DNA of 60,000 bases from Diphasiastrum complanatum (lineage: Eukaryota; Streptophyta; Lycopodiopsida; Lycopodiales; Lycopodiaceae), in contig CM055102.1 in NCBI GenBank assembly GCA_029204225.1, positions 44,898,484 through 44,958,483 of the forward strand, in the 5' to 3' direction. Below the pieces are notes generated by a model. The model searched no databases, was not told the DNA's origin, and worked only from the letters and a program-made list of their open reading frames with translations. Made by a program: the position numbers and the translations under genes. Shown here piece by piece: positions 42,039 to 51,321 of this stretch. Numbering within the stretch: the stretch's first letter is position 1; each line of letters starts with the position of its first letter.

Positions 42039-42400
42039 TCATAGTTTGAAAATTTGTATTGAGGCAGATTGTAAACTCTTTATGAGAGTAAGTGAATCAT
42101 CTTCTTTAGACACTTATCTCCATAATGAAGTAGTTAGTCTCATTGGATCTGAGATTAGCATGGTAAACAAGGATGAAGATATGATGCAAACACTTTGTTA
42201 TTATAGCATGCATAGTCTTGCCAATTTGGATGAGTCTAATTTTCTAGATCATGGTAACATGATGTTAGATCTTTGTGATCCTAATAAATCAATTTTGGAG
42301 GTGCTAGGATGGTGCAAAGCTCTCAAGCTCATCAAAGGTATCAACATCAAAGAAGCACTATCATGGATATGGTAATTTCAGATCAACAACAAGCTCATTG
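42001..42400 (+). other. Junction segment with a hairpin and an unrecognised ORF
   Basis: At the Copia break lies a perfect hairpin with arms GCTCTTA/TAAGAGC (42001-42021). After it the plus-strand frame 41989-42375 (THSLKICIEADCKLFMRVSE, LHNEVVSLIGSEISMVNKDE, VLGWCKALKLIKGINIKEAL) shows no known domain. It fills the space between the inverted pol and the right LTR. Confidence 0.4.
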
Positions 42401-42414
42401 GCTGATCTTCACAC

Positions 42415-43150
42415 CTTTTGAACCAGCAAAGACCAATTCAAGCAAAAATAAGCTTGGCAGGGGCCAAAAATCTTGTATATAGATAAACACACATGTGTGG
42501 AGCCTGTTACCACATGTGAAATTAGTGTACCTGTCATGTACCATAATTATATATGTTGTACATATGATTTAATTCAAGTTCTAGTGGCTAAAATGACCAA
42601 AAACTAGTTTTCTAGACATATGACACATGGCATCAATCTATTGATTGCATGAGTCACATCCTTTGGTTAGGTGTCATATCCCATGTGTAGAGGACAGCTC
42701 ACACATGTGGAGTAAGCTGAAGTAGGCAAATTTTGACTTCTAGAATATTTCCATGTAGATCTCCATATAGAAGGAAAATGGACCAAAAGTGCTCAAAATA
42801 GAAGGTTTTGTCCAAGTGTTAGTTTTGCATGATGAATCATCATATGACAAAGCACCTACACATGTGGGATCAGAGGGATGATCAGTACCACGAGCTCCCA
42901 CTTATTGTATATATAGAGCCACATTTGGCCATAATCATTGTGAGACACCAATCTTGGTTTTGGAAGCAATTTTGAGTGATTCTCTCCATTTGTCTACATT
43001 TGTTTTGATTGTTTTGAGGTTCTATAAATGTGTACTTGATTTTCAGGTTGGAGTCCGCACTCAGACAGTGTTTCACACGTGTGAAACCAGAAAGTACACC
43101 TACCTTCAATTAATGAGTGTTCTTGTTAGGATTTTGTGTCTAGAATTGAT
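42415..43150 (+). repeat. Copia-type LTR in plus orientation (right arm of the inverted repeat)
   Basis: 42455-42690 matches 39748-39965 in inverse orientation (ACACATGTGTGGAG, TTAATTCAAGTTCTAGTGGC, ACTAGTTTTCTAGA, TTTGGTTAGGTGTCA). Beyond that it continues with more U3 (further CACATGTG phrases), TATATATA at 42908-42915, and sequence that looks transcribed. The ends are not fixed. Confidence 0.65.
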
Positions 43151-44191
43151 CTAGATTGCTCTTAATATCAAGTAGATTAAAAGATCAAGTAATCTGACAA
43201 CCAATCCCTCTTGAGGATCAGATAAGGATCCACTCTTGGTCCTTTTTGTACTTTTTGCACACATACTTCCTTGATGAAATATTTCTAGTGAAATCTTCAC
43301 AAGTGCATGCTGGCTCCTCCCCTATTGTCACTTGGTACTTATTGCCACTTTTATTACTGTCAAAACTCTCTATTACGTAAATTTCCTTCTCTATTACATA
43401 TTTTGTTATGTTGGTTGTTTTAAAATATCATAGAGACGTCCGGATAGCGCAATCCCTTTTTACATGCGCAGTTTTGCAACCGATGACACACCAGATCTTC
43501 GATGCATATGCCAATGTTTGACAGACGCACTTGCTTGAACAATATTTTCTAGATTGATTTGAGCTGCACAAGTAGAGGCTTTTGTTTGAAGAACAGTAGG
43601 TACCTCTATCGAAGGTTTAGGGTTTAGGCATTAAAGGATGTAACCTCCTCTATTTAAATCATCGACCTCTGCTTGGGTTAGACTGGTGCCTTCATGCACC
43701 AACCAAAAGTCTTTGATAGGCATTGGTGGACTTTTGACATTGCGGTAGAAGATCACCTCATGGAGCTCAAAGCATACCTCGAAACGTCTCGTTAGTGAAT
43801 GGAATAATGAGAATGACAATGTTGCTCATAGACCAGACATTGAGTATGTGCAAAAATCTTTAAAAAACTATAGACGAGATGCACATACATCTTCCAATGT
43901 TAGCGTTGATGATGCTATGGGAGCTGACAACTTGCAACTGGCAAGCAATGTTAAAGGGAGCAAATTGCATGATACCATGTGGGCTATACGTAGACTCGAT
44001 CCGAGATGCAATATAAAGTGCACGATATGAATGTTATTGCAAGAGTTCGTTGCAACAAAAATATTGTTTTTAGTGTGGTAGCTTGTTTTTTTGGTACAAG
44101 AAACCATCATCATGGATCCACGAATTAGTTCATGTGGCTTTGTGCAACCAATGTCCGTTGCACTTGCCAAGTTAATAGTCTCAATGAAGCT
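43151..44191. other. Gap without a supported gene
   Basis: Contains a short frame 43848-44030 (MQKSLKNYRRDAHTSSNVSV...) and other small ORFs without recognisable domains. The minus-strand stretch 43868-44170 may be a further, unspliced part of the coiled-coil gene. Nothing firm. Confidence 0.35.
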
Positions 44192-46515
44192 TCAAACACT
44201 GTCCGAAAATGAGGTTCCAACAATTGAAGAGTGTCTGTCAGACCGAATTCTATCCATGAGATTTTGAAGTGAAGGCCCAGACCCCATGTAATGACCTGAC
44301 AAAAAAGACTTCTCTCTTGCACTCTGAAGAATAGAATTTGCCAAATCACCAACTGATGCCTCATAAAGTGACAAAAGATTATTATAGGAATCTACTCGTT
44401 GCCAAACACTATGCACCACTTCTAACAAATTTGTGGTCAGAACATATGTCTCATCTGTACTATCCATCATCTGCAATGTGCAAAAGACAATAATTGGAGA
44501 CAAGCTAAATCATAGAAAATAAGAAACTAAATGATTAAAGTAAAAGATTACCATGACAATAAACTTTTTCCATCTGTGAATTCTGTTTTTCCACCAAGCT
44601 TATCATGATTCCAACTCTTTGATAGAGCCGTTATAATCTTGTGATTGGAGTTCTACAAGTAGCTTTTGATCTTCGAGCTGCTATTTGAGATCGGACACCT
44701 CTCGTTCGAGTTTTTCGATCTTCGCTACTGCCTCCAAATATTCGGGATGGTCAACAACTCCCGAACAAACAGAAATGGTGCTGAGTTGCTATGTCAGATT
44801 GTCAATTTTGAGCATGGCCTGTGAATATTCCTCATGTGCATCCGGCCCGGTGCATGTCTGCTGACTGGCCTTGATAGATAGCTCTTTCAGCTCCGCCAAC
44901 TCTTCTTTGACTATTGTCTAGCATTTGGCCTTGGAGCTGGTTAAGCTTTGAAAGGTCTATCGTGACAGAACCTGCATTGCTGCACAGTCCTAGTGCTGTT
45001 TCGACTTTTATTTGTGTCGCTCGCTCCTCCTGCAGAAGTTTTTGTATAGTGACATTGTCCTGATTCGCTTTCAGCACTTGTTGTTTAAAAGAATGAATTG
45101 TTGTATGAAAATGCGTAGACTTGGCTTCAAACGCCTTATTGATTTTTTTCAAAGAATCAGCTTCTTTTATTGTAGCATGAGGTTGATTTTCTAATGAAGA
45201 ATTTCGTTCGAGTAGTTGATTATTGTTTGCTTCAAGCGAGTCGATCTTTTTGTAGGATTCTTTGATAGGCTTGTGGAGCTTTTTCTCTGCATCGATTAGC
45301 TCCATAGTGCTCTTTTGGTTATATTTATCAAATTCATAAATTTCAGCAACTAAATTTTTGGCTCTGGCGGTCATAGTGTTGAACCACCAGGGCTGTTGGT
45401 CAGGTTCATCTTGATCTTCATCACCTGCCCTAGTGTCGCCCTCTGCAGTTCCTCGAGCCTTGCCAGAATCATCGGACTGAGTTTCTTCTTGGTCCGAGTC
45501 ACTTGAGCTCTTCTACTTCTGTGAGGTTGAAGCAGAAACTAGCTTTGTTAAGTCAGCTGCAGCAACACGATCAATGTCCATGGTTGTGGTGGTATCGGCA
45601 ACCTTTTGTGAAGCAACAACATCGACTTCCATAGCTGAAATGTCTGCTACTTGAATTGTTGGCGTAGCTGTGGTGGTTGTGGCAGGTGTGGTCATAAGGC
45701 TAGATAGGTCGATTGATGTTATAGGCAACAGTCTTCCCATTAGAAAACTCTTCTCCTCATCGCTTAGGTTTCCAAAATGTTCGCACAATCGTGAAACGTG
45801 CGCTCCTACTGTCAAAAATTTCTTATGCTTAATCCAGCTCAAAAATGTTTTGTAGGCTATGCTTTCAAAACAGACAGGATTACAGGCTATTGCGTCTAAC
45901 AGATATCCAAAATTTTGCACCGATATGGTGGCATCAGCGTCTATCAAAAGATTATTTGATTCGCATATTTACAAAAAACTTTGAGTTTGACGTCCTTGAT
46001 CATGGAAATCTTGTATCCTTTCGTGGGTACAAAACAATTTTTTAGAAAGTAAGTGCTTTCATCGATTGCATCTCTAGTTGTAGAAATGACATTACCATCT
46101 AGTGGTAATCCAAGGGCGGTGGAGAAAACTTCCTCCAAAATAGTGAAGAACTTTCGTCGAACATGAAATTTAATATCAGATTCAGATACCGAGTGGATGG
46201 AATGAACGAACTCAATGCTGACTTCCAAGAGTATAACTGAGGGATCCACCTTCAGACATCCCAGCCTGCATTGATCCAGATGAGACTAGAGTGATGCCAA
46301 TTGGATGCCTGTGCATGCTTTCCATGTAATGGTAGAGCTTTATCCTGAAGCCATTTGTACGAATAATAAACAAAAGCTCCGAAAATCGCCATCGTGATCA
46401 AAGGATTGATCACAAAGATAATGATTGTAAATAGGCTAAGAAAGCATGAAAAAAAAATGCAACAAGAGAGTGTGAGAAGGAAAAATATAAAAATGGCTAT
46501 GATATGCAGTCGCAA
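44192..46515 (-). pseudogene. Intron-containing coiled-coil protein gene, degenerate
   Basis: Pieces read in order on the minus strand. A hydrophobic head with two likely membrane spans (46252-46515: FIFFLLTLSCCIFFSCFLSL, FAIFG..YYSYKWLQDKALP in part) is in a different frame from the next block. The globular block 45944-46249 (HVRRKFFTILEEVFSTALGL, FVPTKGYKISMIKDVKLKVF) joins by a one-base shift at about 45945 to 45513-45947 (DADATISVQNFGYLLDAIAC, FLSWIKHKKFLTVGAHVSRL, LSDEEKSFLMGRLLPI, then a Thr-rich region). After a stop comes an acidic stretch and a coiled coil (44832-45374, rich in Lys, Glu, Gln). Further heptads with stops run to 44552. There a GTAATC donor and a TTGCACATTGCAG acceptor bound an 81-bp intron (44471-44551), and the last exon 44192-44470 follows (MMDSTDETYVLTTNLLEVVH...). 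Family unknown. It may be a host gene or an extra ORF of a large Gypsy element. Confidence 0.5.
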
Positions 46516-46699
46516 TGTGGAGAGGATGATGATGTGTCATTTTGATGTGACATCTATCACTTCCTTTATCAATGGCATGCATAGCTCATAGTTTCATAAT
46601 ATGATTGACAGGACAATTTTAAATGTGGTAAGACCATTTGTGAAATGGAAATTAAAAAGAAATTATAATTTTTTTTTATGATGACGCCGTTTTTATGTG

Positions 46700-46940
46700 T
46701 AGACGTAAACACGTGTGAATAATGATGATCACGTGGCCATCATCTTTAATAGATGGATACAAAAAGTCCGTCAAGAGATTCTAGAAAAGATTTTAAAAAG
46801 ATTCTAGAAAAGATTCCAAAAAATTATCAACAGATTCTCGAATGGTATGTCCAAAAAGATTCACGAATGATCCTAGAAAAGATTCTCAGTTGAGCCTAAA
46901 AAGATTCTCGAATGATTCTAGAGAGATTCTCGAATAATCC
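46700..46940. promoter_or_regulatory. Cluster of heat-shock-element-like and G-box/ABRE-like motifs
   Basis: TTCNNGAA, the core of plant heat shock elements, occurs six times: 46779, 46802, 46835, 46860, 46905 and 46927. At 46905 it extends to TTCTCGAATGATTC. Two CACGTG boxes lie just before, at 46710 (ACACGTGT) and 46730 (TCACGTGGC, an ABRE form). The block is 185-420 bp upstream of the minus-strand frame starting at 46515 and about 300-500 bp upstream of the plus-strand Copia LTR end. Either could be its target. Confidence 0.6.
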
Positions 46941-47228
46941 TAGAAAGATTAGACTAGAGTGCGAATGGTTTTTGAAGGCATAACTATTGATTTTTTTCTT
47001 TATTCGTGAAGTATCATCAAACCCTTTGTGTTTTTCAAGAATGAGACATCAAATGATTCTTTTATGACTAGTTTGTTTAGTCAAAGATAATATTTCTTGA
47101 GCCTAGACCCATTAATTCGAGTCGGTAATAGTTCGCCTTCAAGTGATTGAAGTTGAACAAAACCATTCTAAAACACCTCAATAACTTGTTAAAAACCAAT
47201 GATAAACTTGTTACTGTTTACGATTTAC

Positions 47229-47422
47229 TGTTGACAACTGTTACCAGATGTAAGTAGTTGTAGGCTAGTCTATAGTCAACTACTAGTTTTCTCTCTCTCT
47301 ATATTCAGAGTTTATTGTACTCTCTTTCATTCAGTGTAATATAGTTTGATGGTGTGTTCTTCCTCTTTCTCTTGGTAATTGCTTATGGTGATTGATTGAT
47401 AGTGCACATCAGATTATTGACA
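47229..47422 (+). repeat. 5' LTR (at least its 3' part) of Copia element 5
   Basis: The LTR ends GATTATTGACA at 47422, directly before the primer site. TGTTGACAACTG at 47229 is a possible start, giving 194 bp, but the LTR could extend further up to include the motif cluster at 46.7-46.9 kb. TCTATATT (about 47299) is a weak TATA candidate. Confidence 0.55.
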
Positions 47423-47434
47423 TGGTATCAGAGC
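47423..47434 (+). other. Primer-binding site of Copia element 5
   Basis: TGGTATCAGAGC, a perfect match to the initiator-tRNA-Met site of plant Copia elements, immediately after the LTR's terminal CA. Confidence 0.9.
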
Positions 47435-48892
47435 CCGATAGTCCTGCGTGCTTGATTAGTGGATACAGCTTGTCACATGCTCCGCAATGAAGTGAGGAAG
47501 TCCTTCACAGGAGGTGAAAGCTTGGAGAGGCAAAAGTTGGAGGAAATTCTTCCTTGGAGTATTTTGCAGGTTTTGGAGCTCAGAATCATCAGTGGGCAAC
47601 GAAGACACAGTCCCGAAGGCATCAGAAAGGCTAGGGTAACATCAGACAGATTGAAAATCTGTTAAGTTGGGTACTTCCAAGTTCTGTGTGAAAAGTGCCA
47701 TTTGTGAGAGAGTTTTGCCAAGAAATCTCTCATTTGTTTGTTTGGGGAACTGCAAATCACACTAGACTGTGTCTAGTACTGCCATTCATAGTTATGAAGC
47801 AATTAGGAACTGAGAAACTATGATTTCATTTTGTGATTTTGTGAAACTTGTGCAAGCAAGTAGGATAGGTCTGAAAAACTCAATATCCTCCATCATTTTC
47901 AGTGAGAATAGTGTTGGAGATAGCCAACTGCAAGGAGAGTTGGATTTGTAATCCATTACATAAAAAATCACGGATTCTGGTGGAGATTTGAGTGAAAAAC
48001 AGAGTTTTTTGGCTGGAAAACAGTGTTTTGCAAGTTTACTGGCTGCATTCTGTTATTGGAAAGGTGTTGAACAAGTCTGAAACGTGGCACACAGGCCCGA
48101 CACATCGCCAAAAGATCCTGAAACGCCATCAACTGCCCCGAAACATCAGTCTGCTGACTCGAAACGTCAAGAAAAGACCCGAAACGCCTGCTTTTTGGGG
48201 TGAAACGCCTGTTTTTGTGGGCGAAACGCCTACCCTGCTGTCTGAAACGCGCGAGGGGAGGCCCAGAAGTCGCGTGACAAACAACTCTAAAAACATAGCG
48301 TCTGCAGGGGTTGGGTCCCCTTACAAACACAAAAGTGAGAGCACATGTGTGGATGAATGCCACGTGTCAAAGGCAAGAAACAAGCTGATCTGGACCACAG
48401 ATCTTGCACAGATCCGACGGCCAGAAATTCATTGAAGTTTCCTTTATCTTCCTTCAACTTCAATTGAAATTTTGAAAGGGCCCTTAACTATGGTACTGGG
48501 CCACTTTTGTTTAAGGTCTGTCCACTATGTATCTTTTGCAAATAAGCAGAAAACAGAGTGATATTTTGACCTAGCTGGAGAGACTATTTTTTGGATTTGA
48601 TTAGACAGGAGCTATGCTGGTACAAAGGGCTACGTGCTAATATAAAAATCTTTGAAATCAGAGATTTGTGCAAGACGGAGAAAATTCCCAAAAATGGCAG
48701 TTTTGCAATAATTGCCATTTTTCAGGCTTAAGGGCAATTGTGAGCCACTTTAAGGCCAAAATCTTCAATTTGGCATAACTTTCAATCCATAGCTCGGATT
48801 GGAAAGTGGTCGGAGACATCATTTGTCAATTTTGCAGCAAATTTTCCATTTTTGCAATCATTTTTGCAATCTGGAGTCATCTAATTGCAGTT
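47435..48892 (+). other. Leader of Copia element 5 with ~21-bp-spaced GAAACGC motif
   Basis: No gene is supported. GAAACG(C/T) recurs at about 48080, 48120, 48140, 48159, 48181, 48203, 48223 and 48245, that is, roughly every 20 bp in the later part. The ORFs across it on both strands (47968-48435) follow the repeat and lack domains. Confidence 0.6.
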
Positions 48893-49951
48893 ATGGCAAC
48901 ACTAAGCGAAAGCATTCTCAATGAGTCAAGCAAGTTGGAAGGAGCCGACAACTATGTAGTTTGGAAATTCAAACTGAAGAACATTCTGATGGAAAAGGAG
49001 CTATCGGAGATCGTGACAGGTGAGGAGACAAGGCCAGTGATTGAAGAAGATCAGCGGGCATTTGATAGGAGGAAACGGAAAGCACAGAATGTCATCAACT
49101 TGGCAGTCAGAGATGCTATCATTCCCTACATTTTGGATTCAGAAGGACCGAAAGAAGCATGGGATACGTTGAAGGCATTGTTTGAGACCACAAACACATC
49201 TCGAGTGCTATTCCTGAAGACGAAGCTGCACACATTACGGATGGATGATGGTGCAACTATTGCCGATCACCTATTGAAGGTAAAGGAGATCCATGATCCA
49301 CTAGCTACCGTTGGAGAGCGAGTACAAGTTCGCGAGATCGTTCAATTGACATTGAATAGCTTGAGTGAGTCACATCAGATGTTTGTGACAAGCATTTCCA
49401 CACAGAAGAATCTTCCAACCAATAAAGAACTAGGTGGATTACTTTTGCAGGAAGAGCAACGTCAAGAGAACTTGAATCATCATAACAAGGGCTATGATCA
49501 AACTCTTGTAGTTAGAGGACGAGGTGGAAGATTTTGTCGTGGTAGGTATCAATTGCGAGGAGGAAACTCAAGCCAGGAATCATTTCAACAATTTCATGAG
49601 CAAGCCAATGATAGCCCGAATCAAGGCAATTGGAATCAAGGGCGAGGTCAAGGACGTGGCTATTCCAGACAAAATAAACCTGGAAATTGCAGGTACTGCA
49701 ACAAACATGGCCATTGGGAGTGTGAATGCTTCAAGAAACAAAAGGAGATAGCACAAAGAAAAGGCAAATGGAAGGTGGGCAATTATGCTGATCAACATCA
49801 ATTTGATGATGATCATTATGAAGACAATTACGTTAATCAACATCAATTCAATGACGATCAATATGAAGATGATATTGGTGAAAGCTCAAACTTGTTCATT
49901 ACGGCGCTAATGACAGCAACTGGTGGAGCAGAAGTTGTTGGTGGAGCATAA
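48893..49951 (+). CDS. Copia Gag (intact, element 5)
   Basis: The preferred start is MATLSES at 48893; the upstream in-frame ATG at 48806 adds 29 hydrophobic residues of leader and is less likely. The UBN2 gag domain covers most of residues 10-200 (VVWKFKLKNILMEKELSEIV, AWDTLKALFETTNTSRVLFL, LPTNKELGGLLLQEEQRQ). An RGG-type Gly/Arg region (RGRGGRFCRGRY, GRGQGRGYSRQN) precedes a zinc knuckle CRYC-NKHG-H-WECE-C. The tail carries a 51-bp tandem duplication (DQHQFDDDHYED / NQHQFNDDQYED). The ORF ends at GGAEVVGGA, near where the protease of a complete element would begin. No protease, integrase or RT follows; instead the histone-like unit begins within about 40 bp. Confidence 0.88.
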   Translation: MATLSESILNESSKLEGADNYVVWKFKLKNILMEKELSEIVTGEETRPVIEEDQRAFDRRKRKAQNVINLAVRDAIIPYILDSEGPKEAWDTLKALFETTNTSRVLFLKTKLHTLRMDDGATIADHLLKVKEIHDPLATVGERVQVREIVQLTLNSLSESHQMFVTSISTQKNLPTNKELGGLLLQEEQRQENLNHHNKGYDQTLVVRGRGGRFCRGRYQLRGGNSSQESFQQFHEQANDSPNQGNWNQGRGQGRGYSRQNKPGNCRYCNKHGHWECECFKKQKEIAQRKGKWKVGNYADQHQFDDDHYEDNYVNQHQFNDDQYEDDIGESSNLFITALMTATGGAEVVGGA

Positions 49952-49966
49952 GGTCTTGGACAGAAA

Positions 49967-50416
49967 TTATGGGCAAACGTATCGTACACATCCCTCATAC
50001 GAAAAATCAACTGAAAATGTTTGGGCATTTGCATGTACAACATCGACTACACAATCTAAAAAAATTATTATTTTAAAATTCTCATAAGCATTGTGCAGTG
50101 CTTCAATTGCTGTCACAACCCACCTCACATCTGCTGAAATATCCCTGGTCACTTGCTTAATGCATCTTTGCATGTGAGCCTTTGGGATCAAAAGGCTCAT
50201 GGTTTTTTGAAGCTTCTTGATATCTTTCAGCCATGCTGGGTCTTTGGGTCGACCCACTCTCCTTGGTGCCGGTAGTGGTGGTGCTCCTCCTCCAGTAGGG
50301 GATGGTGGTAGTGGTGGTGGTCCTCCAGTAGGGGGTGGTGGTGCTCCTCATCCAGCAGCAGCATGTAAAGGCACACCGCTTGTGTTGAGCCTTGCAGTCT
50401 GCTTTGTTCTCGCCAT
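49967..50416 (-). pseudogene. Divergent histone H3-like gene with one in-frame TGA
   Basis: 149 codons. Residues 1-9 are MARTKQTAR, identical to the canonical H3 tail start, followed by LNTSGVPLHAAAG where H3 has KSTGGKAPRKQLA. Codon 23 (50348-50350) is TGA; GGA codons around it suggest a single GGA-to-TGA change. A Pro/Gly-rich linker (PPPPTGGPPPLPPSPTGGG, about 26-44) replaces the rest of the tail. The histone fold follows: WLKDIKKLQKTMSLLIPK aligns with H3 ALREIRRYQKSTELLIRK (alpha-N), HMQRCIKQVTRDISADVRW with PFQRLVREIAQDFKTDLRF without a gap (alpha-1 and loop 1), and VTAIEALHNAYENFKIIIF with SSAVMALQEASEAYLVGLF (alpha-2), then VVHANAQTFSVDF with AIHAKRVTIMPKD. Loop 1 has the ordinary H3 length, not the longer loop of most plant CENH3s. 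K9, K14 and most modifiable lysines are lost. H3 packs DNA into nucleosomes; whether this protein was ever used is unknown. The 15-bp gap to the Copia gag stop shows a junction just downstream. Confidence 0.78.
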
Positions 50417-51321
50417 GTATCGATTGAACGTGCGAGAATCCTTTACAATTTAAGATTGAGAAACTAATCCGCGTTGAATAGATATCATCGTGAGTGGAGG
50501 TGGAATATCGATTGAACGTGTAGAAGGATGTATGAAAGAGAGGGAGAGGTACATGCGTGCGCTGAAATGATATTGGAATTCTTGGACAATCTTGGAATAT
50601 CGATTGAGCACACAGAGTATATGACGACAGATATTGAGATACTTGATTGCGCACTGAATCGATATTGGAGCAAACGAGGAGGTTGTAAAATTTTGTACAC
50701 TCGAATGAGCTTTTATATAGGATCTGGGGGATGGGACACGTGGCCCTTCTTAAAAATTTGTAATAATGATTGGGTATGTCTCAGGTCATGTCAGCCTCGA
50801 AAACGGCGTCCATAAATTCGTGGATATCCATAATTTGTTTTTGATTTTTTTTTTGCTGTGTCACTAGGCAAATGTCTAGAAATTTGTGCCCATAAATTAT
50901 GGATTTTTGTGCCAACTTTTCTCATTATGACTACTAAATGTGCATGTGTTTTAGCCCCACATGTAGGCAATCTATTGGATGCCATTTTTTGTGACAATCA
51001 ACCCTTTGAATATAGAACAAGTGTATGGTTGGGATTTAGGCCCTACTTCTATATATACAAATGTGGCCCGAAGTCAAGTGTTTTTTTCCCTGCTTACATC
51101 TTTTTGCTCGCATAATTCATGTTCTCTATTCTGGAGTATCGATTGAATGCGCGTGCTTATTTTCAGCAAATCCCTTGCACTTCTCCTACGTGTTGAACCA
51201 ATATCGGCCACAAGTCAACTGATATCGAATCAACGCGCAGTTTGTAACAACATTTTCATAGCAACCGTGTCAACTCGCGTTGAAACTATACGTGGTTTTT
51301 TTTTAACTTTACTATTTGTAT
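50417..51321. promoter_or_regulatory. Intergenic region between the H3-like and plus-strand genes
   Basis: On the minus strand TATATAAAA (50711-50719) lies about 295 bp upstream of the H3-like ATG. On the plus strand TATATATA (51050-51057) lies about 265 bp upstream of the ATG at 51322. Motifs of the form ATCGATTGAACG(C/T)G, or CGCGTTGA in reverse, recur near 50420, 50474, 50506, 50598, 50660, 51134, 51233 and 51270. This looks like a shared promoter region between two divergent genes. There is no ORF of note. Confidence 0.5.

Noticed and set aside
49580-49861. Ile/Met-rich minus ORF
   Set aside because: Antisense of the intact Copia gag.
49967-50416. Calling the H3-like gene a CENH3
   Set aside because: Loop 1 has the ordinary H3 length and the tail starts exactly like canonical H3; CENH3-specific features are not evident.
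50157-50654. 165-residue minus ORF overlapping the H3-like gene in another frame
   Set aside because: It has a low-complexity Thr/Tyr/Trp run from the same repeat, while the other frame shows the H3 N-terminus and histone fold.
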